A DNA stretch of 64,000 nt. Source: Flavobacterium nitratireducens. Lineage in GTDB: Bacteria > Bacteroidota > Bacteroidia > Flavobacteriales > Flavobacteriaceae. Position numbers and translations under genes: made by a program. Below, in pieces: positions 47,542-57,289 of the stretch. Every line of letters starts with the position of its first letter. Position 1 is the stretch's first letter. Under the pieces are notes generated by a model. It was not told where the DNA came from, did not search any database, and saw only the letters and a list, made by a program, of their open reading frames with translations. The stretch spans positions 1,240,001-1,304,000 of the forward strand of contig NZ_CP121111.1 of assembly GCF_029625335.1 (NCBI RefSeq), in the 5' to 3' direction.

Positions 47542-48507
47542 TTGATATCCAAAGAAAATATATTGGCTGTTGCCAAAAAAACCATTTTATCTGAAAGTGA
47601 AGCAATTGTAAAATTAATTGATTATTTAGATGATAATTTTTCAAAAGCTGTAGAACTAATCTTTCAATCTAAAGGTCGTTTAGTAGTTACCGGGATCGGA
47701 AAAAGCGCCATTATTGGTCAAAAAATGGTTGCCTCTTTTAACTCAACTGGAACCCCATCTATGTTCCTACACGCAGCCGAAGCTATCCACGGTGATTTAG
47801 GTATGATTCAAAAAGACGATGTTATCATTTGTATTTCTAAGAGTGGAAACAGCCCCGAAATCAAAGCGCTTATTCCTTTATTAAAAAGAGATGGGAATCC
47901 ACTAATTGGAATTTGTGGAAACACCAGTTCGGCATTAGCTAAAGGTTCTGATTATGTTTTAAACACTACTGTAGATGCAGAAGCTTGCCCAATTAACCTC
48001 GCCCCTACGAATAGTACCACTGCTCAATTAGTAATGGGAGACGCTTTAGCCATCTGCTTAATGGAAATGCGCGATTTTAAAGCAGAAGATTTTGCTAAAT
48101 ACCATCCAGGTGGCGCTTTAGGGAAAAAACTTTTACTCAAAGTGAAAGACTTGATTGAGCACAATCAAAAACCAATAGTAGGTCCTGAGACTCCAGTAAA
48201 AAAAGTAATTTTTGAAATTTCTGAAAAAAGATTGGGAGTAACTGCCGTTATAGAAAACAACAAAGTTGTAGGTATTGTAACCGATGGTGATATTCGAAGA
48301 ATGCTAAACGATATAGATAGTTTTACCGACTTGACAGCTAAAGACATCATGACCAAAAATCCAAAATGGACTTCATCTAATACGATGGCAATTGATGCTT
48401 TGCAAATATTGGAAAACCACTCCATAACCCAACTTATTGTTATAGACAATGAAGAATACAAAGGAGTTTTACATTTACATGATATTTTAAAAGAAGGAAT
48501 CCTATAA
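47542..48507 (+). CDS. kdsD: Arabinose-5-phosphate isomerase, KpsF/GutQ family
   Basis: Makes arabinose-5-P for KDO, the LPS inner-core sugar. 321 residues from a TTG at 47542 (MISKENILAVAKKTILSESE, read here as Met), which gives the usual length; the upstream TTG at 47485 overlaps the promoter. SIS domain with GKSAIIGQKMVASFNSTGTP and ISKSGNSPEIKALI, then two CBS domains (KRLGVTAVIENNKVVGIVTD and LQILENHSITQLIVIDNEEY). Its stop overlaps the tatC start by one base. Confidence 0.9.
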   Translation: MISKENILAVAKKTILSESEAIVKLIDYLDDNFSKAVELIFQSKGRLVVTGIGKSAIIGQKMVASFNSTGTPSMFLHAAEAIHGDLGMIQKDDVIICISKSGNSPEIKALIPLLKRDGNPLIGICGNTSSALAKGSDYVLNTTVDAEACPINLAPTNSTTAQLVMGDALAICLMEMRDFKAEDFAKYHPGGALGKKLLLKVKDLIEHNQKPIVGPETPVKKVIFEISEKRLGVTAVIENNKVVGIVTDGDIRRMLNDIDSFTDLTAKDIMTKNPKWTSSNTMAIDALQILENHSITQLIVIDNEEYKGVLHLHDILKEGIL

Positions 48508-49316
48508 TGGCAAATAAAAACGTAAATGAGATGTCTTTTTTAGATCATCTTGAAGACTTAAGATGGTTATTAGTTCGAAGTACAATTGCTATCATTATCA
48601 TGGCATTTGTTGCTTATTGCTTTAGTGATTTTTTATTCGACTCGGTTATATTTGGTCCTACAAGAGCAAACTTTTTCACCTATGTTTACTTTTGTGAATT
48701 ATCGCACTCTCTCGGTTTTGCCGAAAGCATTTGCATTACCGAAATGCCTTTTATTATCCAAAATACAACAATGGAAGGACAGGTAAATGTATTCATATGG
48801 ATGTGTATTCTTTTCGGTTTCATCCTTAGTTTTCCTTATATATTATGGGAAGTTTGGAAATTTATCAGTCCTGCATTATACCAAAATGAAAAAAAGCATG
48901 CTAAAATATTCATCTTTTTCTCCTCGTTATTATTCTTTTTAGGTGTTGTATTTGGTTATTATGTGGTGATACCCATGTCTGTGAATTTTGTGGCGACTTT
49001 CACCATTAGCCCAACAGTTTTAAACCAATTCACACTGGATTCTTACATTGGGATGGTAAAAACCTCCCTACTTGCTAGCGGATTGTTTTTTGAATTACCC
49101 ATAATTATCTATTTCTTAACTAAACTAGGACTAGTAACGCCTAATTTCTTAAGAACCTATAGAAAATATTCCATAGTGCTTGTATTAATCATTGCCGCAA
49201 TTGTAACACCTCCTGATGTAGTGAGCCAAACTATAGTTGCCATCCCGATGCTATTAATTTACGAAGCAAGTATTTTTATTTCTGTTTTTGTTGCCAAAAA
49301 AGAAAAGAATAATTAA
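48507..49316 (+). CDS. tatC: Twin-arginine translocase subunit TatC
   Basis: Six-helix core receptor of the Tat pathway that exports folded proteins. 269 residues; N-terminal MSFLDHLEDLRWLLVRSTIA with the conserved acidic/Arg pair, the periplasmic loop with FEFPFLVFF-like IWMCILFGFILSFPYILWEV and EKKHAKIFIFFSSLLFFLGV, and YRKYSIVLVLIIAAIVTPPD before the last helices. ATG 48507 shares its A with the stop of kdsD (TAATG), implying translational coupling. Confidence 0.93.
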   Translation: MANKNVNEMSFLDHLEDLRWLLVRSTIAIIIMAFVAYCFSDFLFDSVIFGPTRANFFTYVYFCELSHSLGFAESICITEMPFIIQNTTMEGQVNVFIWMCILFGFILSFPYILWEVWKFISPALYQNEKKHAKIFIFFSSLLFFLGVVFGYYVVIPMSVNFVATFTISPTVLNQFTLDSYIGMVKTSLLASGLFFELPIIIYFLTKLGLVTPNFLRTYRKYSIVLVLIIAAIVTPPDVVSQTIVAIPMLLIYEASIFISVFVAKKEKNN

Positions 49317-49401
49317 TTGTTAATTTCACTATTTGTTTATTGGGTTATTCGTTAATTTGTCTAATAATCTAACAAGCAAAAATTCAAATAATTGAATACA
49401 A

Positions 49402-50142
49402 ATGATTTTAAGAGCCGATAATTTAGTAAAAACATACAAAGGAAGAAGTGTTGTAAAAGGCATTTCGGTTGAAGTAAATCAAGGGGAAATTGTTGGTTTA
49501 TTAGGCCCTAATGGTGCTGGAAAAACCACTTCATTTTACATGATTGTTGGCTTAGTAAAACCAAATGCTGGAAGCATTCACCTTGACGATACTGATATTA
49601 CAAATTTCCCAATGTACCGAAGAGCACAGCAAGGAATTGGATATTTGGCACAAGAAGCTTCTGTATTTAGAAAATTAAGTATTGAGGATAACATCCTGAG
49701 TGTTTTGCAACTAACTAAGCTTTCCAAAGAAGCTCAAATCGCCAAAATGGAAAGTTTAATTGCCGAATTTAGCTTAGAACACATTCGTACAAATCGTGGT
49801 GATTTATTATCAGGAGGAGAGCGCCGTAGAACTGAAATTGCACGTTGCCTTGCTACGGATCCAAAATTCATTTTGCTAGACGAACCATTTGCAGGAGTTG
49901 ACCCTGTTGCAGTTGAAGATATCCAAAGAATTGTTGCGCAATTAAAAAACAAAAACATCGGAATTCTAATTACAGACCACAACGTACAGGAAACCCTTGC
50001 TATTACCGATAAAACCTACCTGATGTTTGAAGGAGGAATTCTTAAAGCTGGAAAACCAGAAGAATTGGTAGAAGACGAAATGGTACGAAGAGTGTATCTA
50101 GGACAAAATTTCGAATTAAGAAAGAAGAAATTAGAGTTTTAA
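49402..50142 (+). CDS. lptB: LPS transport ABC ATPase
   Basis: Cytosolic ATPase that powers extraction of LPS from the inner membrane. 246 residues: Walker A LLGPNGAGKTTSFYMIVGLV, Q-loop region QQGIGYLAQEASVFRKL, signature LLSGGERRRTEIARCLATDP, Walker B FILLDEPFAGVDPVAVEDI and the H-loop LITDHNVQETL. LptB-specific features (short linker, RRAQQGIGYLAQE) are present. Its inner-membrane partners LptFG are not in this window. Confidence 0.94.
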   Translation: MILRADNLVKTYKGRSVVKGISVEVNQGEIVGLLGPNGAGKTTSFYMIVGLVKPNAGSIHLDDTDITNFPMYRRAQQGIGYLAQEASVFRKLSIEDNILSVLQLTKLSKEAQIAKMESLIAEFSLEHIRTNRGDLLSGGERRRTEIARCLATDPKFILLDEPFAGVDPVAVEDIQRIVAQLKNKNIGILITDHNVQETLAITDKTYLMFEGGILKAGKPEELVEDEMVRRVYLGQNFELRKKKLEF

Positions 50143-50198
50143 GAAAGTATTCAGTGTACAGTTTTTAGTGAGCAGCTTTAAAACTAATTCTATAAAAA

Positions 50199-50441
50199 AT
50201 GGAAGATCCAAACAATCCAAGTAAAGAAACATTAGAAAAATGGTCTAAAGACCCGAACAATTGGATTTGGGGAATGTTTTATTACAATCCAAAAGACAAA
50301 CGCATCTTTCCTCCCAAGAAAATTGAATGGATGGGATTTACCACTAATTTCGCCAATACAAAATCGATTTTAGCAATGATAGGCATACTTTTATTTGCCG
50401 CTTTAGTCATCTTGACCATAGAAACCCAAAAAACACGATAA
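50199..50441 (+). CDS. DUF5808-like small membrane protein
   Basis: 80 residues: a polar N-terminal part with SKDPNNWIWGMFYYNPKDKR and the FPPKKIEWMGFTTNFAN stretch that resembles DUF5808, then one hydrophobic helix (SILAMIGILLFAALVILTIE). Function unknown. It directly abuts the convergent GH25 gene with no base between the two stop codons. Confidence 0.65.
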   Translation: MEDPNNPSKETLEKWSKDPNNWIWGMFYYNPKDKRIFPPKKIEWMGFTTNFANTKSILAMIGILLFAALVILTIETQKTR

Positions 50442-51311
50442 CTATTCCTTTGTAATAAATCGTAGTTGCTCTACATCTCCATTAAAGATATTGACATCAA
50501 CATTGCCTTTTATTCCTGAAATGGAAGCTTTTTCGGTGAATTGCCAGAAGAGCCAGTCTTCATCCATTTTTTCTCTGTAGAAATTATAATTAGCAATCCA
50601 AAATAGATAATCCGAGAATTCCTTTTTTAAGAAATCATCATAATAGCGTTCGCCAGTATAAATAATCGGTTTCATTTTGTAATGCGCTTCCACCATAGTC
50701 AACCATCGTTTTAAACCAATTTTCAAGCGCTCCATAGATTGATTCTCAGAAAGACGTTCAATATCTAAAACAGGGGGTAAATCACCTTTTTGCAATTGAA
50801 CCGTTTTAATAAAAAGTTCGGCTTGTTCCAATGAATTTTCATCAGGACGGTAATAATGATACGCCCCACGAATAAAATGATTTTCTTTGGCTTTGCGCCA
50901 ATTTTCATTGAATTTTTTATCCAATCGATCTTTACCAACAGTCGCACGAATAAAAACAAAAGACAATTCATAATCATCGTCTAAAGTCTTAACCTCTTTC
51001 CACTCAATATCCTCTTGGTATTCTGAAACATCAAAACCGGTAGCCTTGTTGCCTTTTTTCTCTAAAACTTGATAATTACGAACATCTGAAATATGCTTCT
51101 CTCTAGCCGCTTTATCCAAGAGCTTATCCGTTTTAAAACTAAAATAATAAGCCAGCCCGTTGCGGTAATGGTAGACAATTCCAAAGAAAATTAGTATTGA
51201 AAAAACAACAATAGCAATCTGAACAAGCTTCTTCTTCAGTGTTTTAGTAGACGATTTCTTTGGGGATTTTCGGGTAGTTATAACACGCCGCCTATGATTT
51301 TGCTTTGCCAT
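50442..51311 (-). CDS. GH25 family lysozyme-like protein, membrane anchored
   Basis: A 289-residue protein with a basic N-terminus, one membrane helix (LVQIAIVVFSILIFFGIVYH, ~30-50) and a GH25 muramidase domain: GFDVSEYQEDIEWKEV, FVFIRATVGKDRLDKKF, RGAYHYYRPDENSLEQAE, LPPVLDIERLSENQSM, KPIIYTGERYYDDFL and LFWQFTEKASISGIKGNVDV. The catalytic Asp/Glu in LDIER and the DxxxY pattern are in place. It probably cleaves or remodels peptidoglycan at the cell surface. Its start overlaps the pssA stop by 20 bases. Confidence 0.85.
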   Translation of the reverse strand: MAKQNHRRRVITTRKSPKKSSTKTLKKKLVQIAIVVFSILIFFGIVYHYRNGLAYYFSFKTDKLLDKAAREKHISDVRNYQVLEKKGNKATGFDVSEYQEDIEWKEVKTLDDDYELSFVFIRATVGKDRLDKKFNENWRKAKENHFIRGAYHYYRPDENSLEQAELFIKTVQLQKGDLPPVLDIERLSENQSMERLKIGLKRWLTMVEAHYKMKPIIYTGERYYDDFLKKEFSDYLFWIANYNFYREKMDEDWLFWQFTEKASISGIKGNVDVNIFNGDVEQLRFITKE

Positions 51312-52017
51312 CTAAAGAAAACTTATTATTCAATACCGACAACAACACATAACTTATAATCACAAGCGGTACTCCAGCGTATTTAAAAAACAGCACTAAC
51401 AATAGTGCTAGGGTTATAAAACTAACTTGCAACAGATTATCTTTCAAGGTGAACTTCTTGATTTTTAATGAAAATAAAGGTATTTCGGCATTTAGAATAT
51501 AAGCACTAAATGCTGTAATCAGTACTAAAACCCATTGATTTGTTAGCAATTCAAAAATAAAAAACGAATCCGAATTTTCAATTACTAAGGGCAAGCTTAA
51601 CATAAACAAAGAATTAGCTGGTGTAGGTAATCCGATAAAAGATTCCGACTGACGGGTATCAATATTAAAAAAGGCCAAACGATAACATGACCCCATAGTA
51701 ATTACAAATCCTACAAATGGAAAATAATTCCAACTCGTAATTTCATGCTGACCGTTTAATAGTAAATAATACATTACATAACCGGGAACCACTCCACTAG
51801 TAACCATATCGGCAAGAGAATCCAATTGTAAACCTAATTCGCCTGTAACCTTAAATAAACGGGCAAAAAAACCATCAAAGAAATCAAAAAATATTCCCAG
51901 AAAAACAAAGAAAAATGCCATTTGAAAATCCTGTTGGCTCACAAAAACAAGGGCAATACAACCACAAAAAAGATTTAATAATGTAATTGTATTCGGGACG
52001 TGTTTTTTAATATTCAT
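51292..52017 (-). CDS. pssA: CDP-diacylglycerol-serine O-phosphatidyltransferase
   Basis: Makes phosphatidylserine, precursor of phosphatidylethanolamine. 241 residues from ATG 52017 (MNIKKHVPNTITLLNLFCGC); the frame reaches 52074 without homology. Multiple membrane helices; the CDP-alcohol phosphotransferase motif is visible as DGFFARLFKVTGELG followed by LDSLAD, i.e. D-G-x2-A-R-x8-G-x3-D-x3-D, at about residues 54-76. Overlaps the GH25 gene by 20 bases, so the two are co-transcribed. Confidence 0.92.
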   Translation of the reverse strand: MNIKKHVPNTITLLNLFCGCIALVFVSQQDFQMAFFFVFLGIFFDFFDGFFARLFKVTGELGLQLDSLADMVTSGVVPGYVMYYLLLNGQHEITSWNYFPFVGFVITMGSCYRLAFFNIDTRQSESFIGLPTPANSLFMLSLPLVIENSDSFFIFELLTNQWVLVLITAFSAYILNAEIPLFSLKIKKFTLKDNLLQVSFITLALLLVLFFKYAGVPLVIISYVLLSVLNNKFSLDGKAKS

Positions 52018-52157
52018 TTCTTTAGCATTTTTGAGTATAGCCACAAATTTAATATAATTAGTGAATGCCTGCACTTATCTTAAACATCAATTATCAACAG
52101 AAAGAAATATTGATTATATATTTAAATGCATAAATACATTAGCTCATTAAAAAATGA

Positions 52158-52165
52158 TACTTTTG
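52158..52165 (+). promoter_or_regulatory. -7 promoter element of the DUF4105 gene
   Basis: TACTTTTG matches TAnnTTTG and lies within the longest open frame (ATG 52154), indicating that translation starts at ATG 52190. Confidence 0.5.
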
Positions 52166-52189
52166 AAAAAAATAACAAAGACAAATACT

Positions 52190-53332
52190 ATGGCGGCTAT
52201 TTTCACACCTAAAAAAACGGTATTCCTTTTATTCTTTTTTCTTTTTTTCAATGCCTTTTGGGCTCAAAACATCCAATTATCAAAAGATGCCAAAGTGAGC
52301 GTGATTACATGTGGCCTAGGAAATGAATCCTATTCACTCTTTGGTCATACCGCTATCCGAATTAAAGACGATGCCAATTTTATAGATGCTGTTTATAATT
52401 ATGGTGCATTTGATTTTAACACTCCTAATTTCGTTCCTAAATTTGCCAAAGGGGACTTAGAATATTTTGCTGTGGTCCATCGCTATACTGATTTTATTAA
52501 CCAATATACCTATGAAAATCGTTCAGTTGATGAACAAGAATTACAAATTCCACTCCAATTAAAACAACAACTTTTCGAGAACCTCAATACTTCACTAGCC
52601 TCTGGAGACAGTCATTACACCTATAAATTTATTGACAAAAACTGTACTTCGATGGTTGTCGATATTATCAATAAAACCCTAGGAAGCAACATAATCACTA
52701 AAAAAGTAGATACTGATTTGACTTATCGAAGTATTTTATTCCCTTATTTTGATTATCATTTTTACGAGAAATTAGGCACTAGCATTATTTTTGGTTCGAA
52801 AGTAGACCAATTGGGAACCAAACTATTTTTGCCTCAAGAATTACAAAAAAGCTTAAAACTTATTCAGTACAAGAATCAGCCATTAGCACCTGAAAACCAA
52901 ACCCTGTTACATTTTGAAGAATCACATCTTAGTTCTTGGTGGAATAACATTTATACTTATATCCTTGTAATTGCTTTATTAGTAATTTTAAACAAAAAAG
53001 GGATTCATTATGGCTATTTTACTTTAATGGGAATAGTAGGCTTATTTTTCCTTTTTATGGGTTTCTATTCTGATCATTTGGAATTAACAAACAATTACAA
53101 TGTCCTTCTATTTAATCCCTTACTGCTAGTTTTAGTTGTTTTTTATGCCCAAAAAAACCGCGTGTGGAGCTATCGCTTTTCGCTATTGAATTTAATTGCT
53201 CTGGCTGTTTATTTGGGAATACTGATTAATAAAGCGCATTTATTAATTGTAATGCCAATGGTATTGACTTCGGCATATTTTTTAATTCAAATTGCTTTAA
53301 AAAACAAAAAACCGATTCCACTCATCATATAG
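52190..53332 (+). CDS. DUF4105 domain membrane protein
   Basis: 380 residues from ATG 52190: signal/anchor (FTPKKTVFLLFFFLFFNAFWAQ region), a periplasmic DUF4105 domain (VSVITCGLGNESYSLFGHTA with the conserved SxLFGHxA-type block, YNYGAFDFNTPNFVPKFAKG, FIDKNCTSMVVDIINKTLG with a Cys) and about five C-terminal membrane helices. The family occurs widely in Bacteroidetes and Proteobacteria; its enzymatic role is not established, though the conserved His/Cys pattern resembles papain-like folds (inference). It converges with the sugar transferase gene with three bases between the stops. Confidence 0.82.
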   Translation: MAAIFTPKKTVFLLFFFLFFNAFWAQNIQLSKDAKVSVITCGLGNESYSLFGHTAIRIKDDANFIDAVYNYGAFDFNTPNFVPKFAKGDLEYFAVVHRYTDFINQYTYENRSVDEQELQIPLQLKQQLFENLNTSLASGDSHYTYKFIDKNCTSMVVDIINKTLGSNIITKKVDTDLTYRSILFPYFDYHFYEKLGTSIIFGSKVDQLGTKLFLPQELQKSLKLIQYKNQPLAPENQTLLHFEESHLSSWWNNIYTYILVIALLVILNKKGIHYGYFTLMGIVGLFFLFMGFYSDHLELTNNYNVLLFNPLLLVLVVFYAQKNRVWSYRFSLLNLIALAVYLGILINKAHLLIVMPMVLTSAYFLIQIALKNKKPIPLII

Positions 53333-53335
53333 AAG

Positions 53336-54724
53336 TTACTGTCCTCTATAAAAAAGGATCGTTGTTATTGTTTTTAAGCTAATATTGAAATCCAAGTAAA
53401 AACTCCTGTGTTTGATATAATACAAATCGTATTGCAGTTTAATTAAACTATCGTCTATACTTTCTCCATAAGAGTAGTTTACTTGTGCCCAACCAGTAAG
53501 ACCTGGTTTTATAATATGACGGGTTTCATAAAAAGGCATTATTTGTGTAATTTCTTTAACAAAAAAAGGACGCTCGGGTCGTGGACCAATTACTGCCATT
53601 TCCCCTTTTAAAATATTGACAAATTGTGGAAATTCGTCCATTCTGGTTTTTCGCATAAATCGCCCAAAAGCAGTTATCCTACTATCGTTATTGGTTGCAA
53701 AAACAGCATTTTGGGATTCAGCATTTACTACCATTGTGCGAAATTTTAAAATATTAAATATCACACCGTCTTTCCCCACACGCTCTTGGGTATAAAACAA
53801 ACTACCTCTATTCGCAATGGTATTCATTAGAAATATAAATGGAATAAGAAGTATCATAATTACAATTCCAACTACCGATAAAACAATTTCTAACAACCTC
53901 ACAATAGACAGATACAATCTGTTTTGATTGCTGCGGCTAAAAGGAAAAAAAAGATAAAAATCACGTTCAACATGCTTGACTGGTATGCGTTGCGTTTTTG
54001 TTTCATACAGCTGAGAATATTCTCTAATTACTTTGCCAGATTCTAGTAATTTTAATAACTGTTGGTATAAATCGGCTGTAATAGCTGCTTTTTTTTGAGT
54101 GGCTACCACTATTTCTTTAATTTTTGCTTTTCGAACAAAATTGACCAAATCAGTGGATGAAACTTTTTTAAGACTCGCTTGTTGAGTCGAAAAATTCTCC
54201 TCAGAATCACTCCAATAGGCCACAATTTTATAATGTGGATCGATACTCTCGATTCCCGAAACCAATTCGTTTAACTGTTCTTCATCACATATCAACAATG
54301 CATTTTGATGAAATCGTTTGGAGGCTAAAAAACGAACATAAAAAAGTCGCCAAAGCACTAAAGACAGAAAAATAACGACTAAAAAAGTAAAGATTTGTAG
54401 TCGGTTAGTAGGTAAAGAAGCGGCATAGAAAGGAGTTAAAAAATAGGCCAGAACCGTCGTTGTAACTGTTAGTATTGCACTTCTACCTATTAAAAACTCA
54501 TTACTCGAAACCTGAAGATTGTACAGTTCAAAAATAGCACCAATAACTTTCAAATAGAAAATCAGCACTACTAAATGCGTTACATTGGAAACTGTAGTTT
54601 TTAAATAACTTAAATCAAAAAAAGAACCCACTGCATATAACGAAAACACAATACAAAGCACATCTACAAGATGTAGCATCATTTTCCTTTCAGAAATTTC
54701 AAAATGTATTTTGTCTTTTGGCAT
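53336..54724 (-). CDS. Initiating sugar transferase (undecaprenyl-phosphate sugar phosphotransferase)
   Basis: Starts the lipid-linked glycan: transfers a sugar-1-P to undecaprenyl phosphate. 462 residues: four N-terminal membrane helices and a nucleotide-binding-like domain, then the catalytic WbaP/WcaJ-type domain with IANRGSLFYTQERVGKDGVI, ILKFRTMVVNAESQ, MRKTRMDEFPQFVNILKGEM and VIGPRPERPFFVKEI, ending RHIIKPGLTGWAQVNYSYGE. This is the last gene of the glycan operon in transcription order. The exact sugar (glucose, galactose or N-acetylhexosamine) cannot be decided. Confidence 0.92.
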   Translation of the reverse strand: MPKDKIHFEISERKMMLHLVDVLCIVFSLYAVGSFFDLSYLKTTVSNVTHLVVLIFYLKVIGAIFELYNLQVSSNEFLIGRSAILTVTTTVLAYFLTPFYAASLPTNRLQIFTFLVVIFLSLVLWRLFYVRFLASKRFHQNALLICDEEQLNELVSGIESIDPHYKIVAYWSDSEENFSTQQASLKKVSSTDLVNFVRKAKIKEIVVATQKKAAITADLYQQLLKLLESGKVIREYSQLYETKTQRIPVKHVERDFYLFFPFSRSNQNRLYLSIVRLLEIVLSVVGIVIMILLIPFIFLMNTIANRGSLFYTQERVGKDGVIFNILKFRTMVVNAESQNAVFATNNDSRITAFGRFMRKTRMDEFPQFVNILKGEMAVIGPRPERPFFVKEITQIMPFYETRHIIKPGLTGWAQVNYSYGESIDDSLIKLQYDLYYIKHRSFYLDFNISLKTITTILFYRGQ

Positions 54725-54852
54725 TCGTTTTTATCTCACTTCAATTTAAATTGCGTAGCACAGCTATTGAGATAGTTGCACTTATCGATACAAAAATATT
54801 ATTTAAGTTGAAAAAAGCGCTACAATTTGCCGTTTATCTGTTTAAATGCAAA

Positions 54853-56211
54853 CTATCCCTCCTGAACCTCTTCTTGTTGGACTTTAGGAGCAGGTTCTAT
54901 AACCAGTTTTAATAAGGTTAAGGCATACACAAATGCTGGTGCAGCTATACGCATTGCGGCATGATTGATTGTAAGTAACCAAAAAAAATAAAACGAAAAA
55001 AAGTAAATATTTTGATAATTCAGAACATATAAAATAATCGGGGTAACTAACAGTATTAGAAGTATTAGAACCCCAAACATGCCATGCTCTGCTAACAATC
55101 TCGTCATTTCATTATGAGTTGCCACTTCTTCTCCTAACATTTCACCTCGATAAGACTTTCCCATACCTACACCCACACCCATAATTGGATTTTCTTTAAA
55201 CAGTTCTAGTTCGGTACCAAGTATTTGTTCCCTTCCTCCCAATCGATCCTCTTTTACCCTACCTGCGGCATCTTGATTCGCATATCTTTTGGCAATTAAA
55301 CCACTTGTTTGAATGACACTATAAGTCCAAATACTCAAAGCCAAAATACCCGTCACAAAAACAATCCAACTTACTTTCCTTTTTCCTGATGTATTCGCTA
55401 AAAAATAAGTCGCCAGAATCACACAAACTATCATTGCTACTCCTGAAATAACTCCTCCACGTGAAAAGGTAACAATGGCTCTGTAACTACAGGTTACTAA
55501 CAAAAACCCGTTTAACAACATCATCCTTTTTGATTTCGATAAAAAAACCAATTGGCAAAAAAACACAAACATTCCTATGCCCAAAATGGTTGCCACTTGA
55601 TTAGGACCAAAACCACCTGAGGTAGCAAAGTTAGACTGGGTTCCCGTAACCACCTCCCTTACCGAAGGATTGTACAACAATAAATAAGTTAGGGTACTTA
55701 CTATGGGTAAACCTAAAAAAATCAAGCCATTATGCAATTGATTATACGTTATTTTTCTTTGATAACAATACAAAGCGCTCAAACCCAAACAAACTGGTCC
55801 CGAGATATTAAAGGTTATTGCCTTACGGATTTCTAAATCCAAATTTTGATTACTCATCGTCACAATAATCCCTGGTATTAGTAGCAAAAAATACAACCAA
55901 TAAACGATACTATTTTTTGAAAAACCGCTCAATACAAAACCCAACAACATTAACAATGAAACGATTGTTTTCACGTATTCATTATTTAAATTCCCTCCTG
56001 TCATTCTTAAAAACACTTCGGCTCCCACTAAATAGGCCGAAACATAAAACACTTCATTATTTTGGTTGTTTTTACTAATGATATAATACACCCCAATAAC
56101 GGCTATGAGTAAGGCATAGATTTTAGACAAAAAAGGAATAAAAAACAGGACTACCGCTAAACCTACATGAAGCGCAAGGAGTTGGATATAATTAATTTCC
56201 GATTTATTCAT
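54853..56211 (-). CDS. O-antigen ligase / polymerase-like membrane protein
   Basis: 452 residues with about 11-12 hydrophobic helices and the large extracytoplasmic loop typical of Wzy/WaaL proteins, containing GVGVGMGKSYRGEMLGEEV, then VATHNEMTRLLAEHGMFGVL (the HN-x8-G-like pattern of the family). It either polymerises repeat units or ligates glycan to lipid A core or a protein; the sequence does not separate these. It overlaps the upstream glycosyltransferase start by eight bases. Confidence 0.8.
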   Translation of the reverse strand: MNKSEINYIQLLALHVGLAVVLFFIPFLSKIYALLIAVIGVYYIISKNNQNNEVFYVSAYLVGAEVFLRMTGGNLNNEYVKTIVSLLMLLGFVLSGFSKNSIVYWLYFLLLIPGIIVTMSNQNLDLEIRKAITFNISGPVCLGLSALYCYQRKITYNQLHNGLIFLGLPIVSTLTYLLLYNPSVREVVTGTQSNFATSGGFGPNQVATILGIGMFVFFCQLVFLSKSKRMMLLNGFLLVTCSYRAIVTFSRGGVISGVAMIVCVILATYFLANTSGKRKVSWIVFVTGILALSIWTYSVIQTSGLIAKRYANQDAAGRVKEDRLGGREQILGTELELFKENPIMGVGVGMGKSYRGEMLGEEVATHNEMTRLLAEHGMFGVLILLILLVTPIILYVLNYQNIYFFSFYFFWLLTINHAAMRIAAPAFVYALTLLKLVIEPAPKVQQEEVQEG

Positions 56212-57289
56212 TAATAATTGTTTTTTGTACCCAACAAATATATTTCTTTATAGTGGATGTTGCCGAAAAATAGTGCTCTACTTTATCATTTAGCCTTTCT
56301 GAAAAGGTATCTCTTAGTGATGGATTCTCTATTAACTGAACCAATCGATTGTAAAACATTTCAACATCATTAGAAGGCACCAAAAAACCATTTTTATTAT
56401 CTTCAATAAGAGCCGCTATTTGCCCAACATTGGTGGCTAGAACCACTTTTTTACCCAAAGCATATTCCAAAACAGCTACAGGAAGTCCTTCTGAAATGGA
56501 TGTTAAAATTCCAATTTCAACTTGAGCTATAATGGCTTCAACATCCAAGCATGTATCATACATATAAAGCTGTTGGGACAAATTGTGTTCTTGTATACTG
56601 TTCTTTATCATCCTAGAATAGTCATCTTGTAAATCTTTGCCCAGCAAATGCAAACTCCAATCAGGATGGGACTCTTTGAGTTTAGCAGCCACTTTTACTA
56701 ACATTAAATGATTTTTTTGCTCTCGCAAATTGGCCAAACATAAAATTCGTTTCCCCGCTTGACCTTTCAATTGTGTTGGTTCGCTAACAGCCTGATTGAC
56801 TACTGCGAAATTGGGCAAATAGATCGTATTTTGACATTTCAAATATTCTTTTACCCAAAGATGTAACTTTTCATTCACTACGATCACAGCACTAAAAAAC
56901 ATACTTGCCAGTTGCAAAGCTCGTTTGGGACGTTCGGACAAAAAATCACTATTCCCATAATGGTCGTGCCAAATAATTTTAATTTTCGGGTAGCACAATT
57001 TAACCAATACTGCTAAAAAGAAAGACGAGCTGTGTGCCTGAATCACTTGCATTTTATTGTCACGAATGAATTTTCGTAATTTTAGAACTGCATTAACATC
57101 CCAGGTTCTTTTTTTATTCAAAAACAAGTAGGCGACATTGCGATTTAATTGCGCTTTGAGCAGTCCCTCTTTGCGTGTAGTCACTAGTGCAGAGAAAGCA
57201 CAATTTTCCGCCAAAGTGTTGGCATAATTTACCGCCATTCGTTCGGCTCCGCCTGCCTCCAAGGAATCTATTAGTTGCACTACTCTCAT
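56204..57289 (-). CDS. Glycosyltransferase, GT4 type
   Basis: 361-residue GT-B fold protein: N-terminal acceptor domain (MRVVQLIDSLEAGGAERMAV), DNANFA/LPNFAV-type loop KRILCLANLREQKNHLMLVK at about 180 and the nucleotide-sugar site around EIGILTSISEGLPVAVLEYALG with the conserved E-G-x-x-x-x-x-E spacing. It likely adds a hexose during repeat-unit assembly. Overlaps both neighbours (ATGA with 57286), consistent with tight operon coupling. Confidence 0.88.
   Translation of the reverse strand: MRVVQLIDSLEAGGAERMAVNYANTLAENCAFSALVTTRKEGLLKAQLNRNVAYLFLNKKRTWDVNAVLKLRKFIRDNKMQVIQAHSSSFFLAVLVKLCYPKIKIIWHDHYGNSDFLSERPKRALQLASMFFSAVIVVNEKLHLWVKEYLKCQNTIYLPNFAVVNQAVSEPTQLKGQAGKRILCLANLREQKNHLMLVKVAAKLKESHPDWSLHLLGKDLQDDYSRMIKNSIQEHNLSQQLYMYDTCLDVEAIIAQVEIGILTSISEGLPVAVLEYALGKKVVLATNVGQIAALIEDNKNGFLVPSNDVEMFYNRLVQLIENPSLRDTFSERLNDKVEHYFSATSTIKKYICWVQKTIINE

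Noticed and set aside
52154..52189. Upstream ATG of the DUF4105 gene
   Set aside because: The -7 box TACTTTTG lies inside this extension, and ATG 52190 begins a normal signal sequence.
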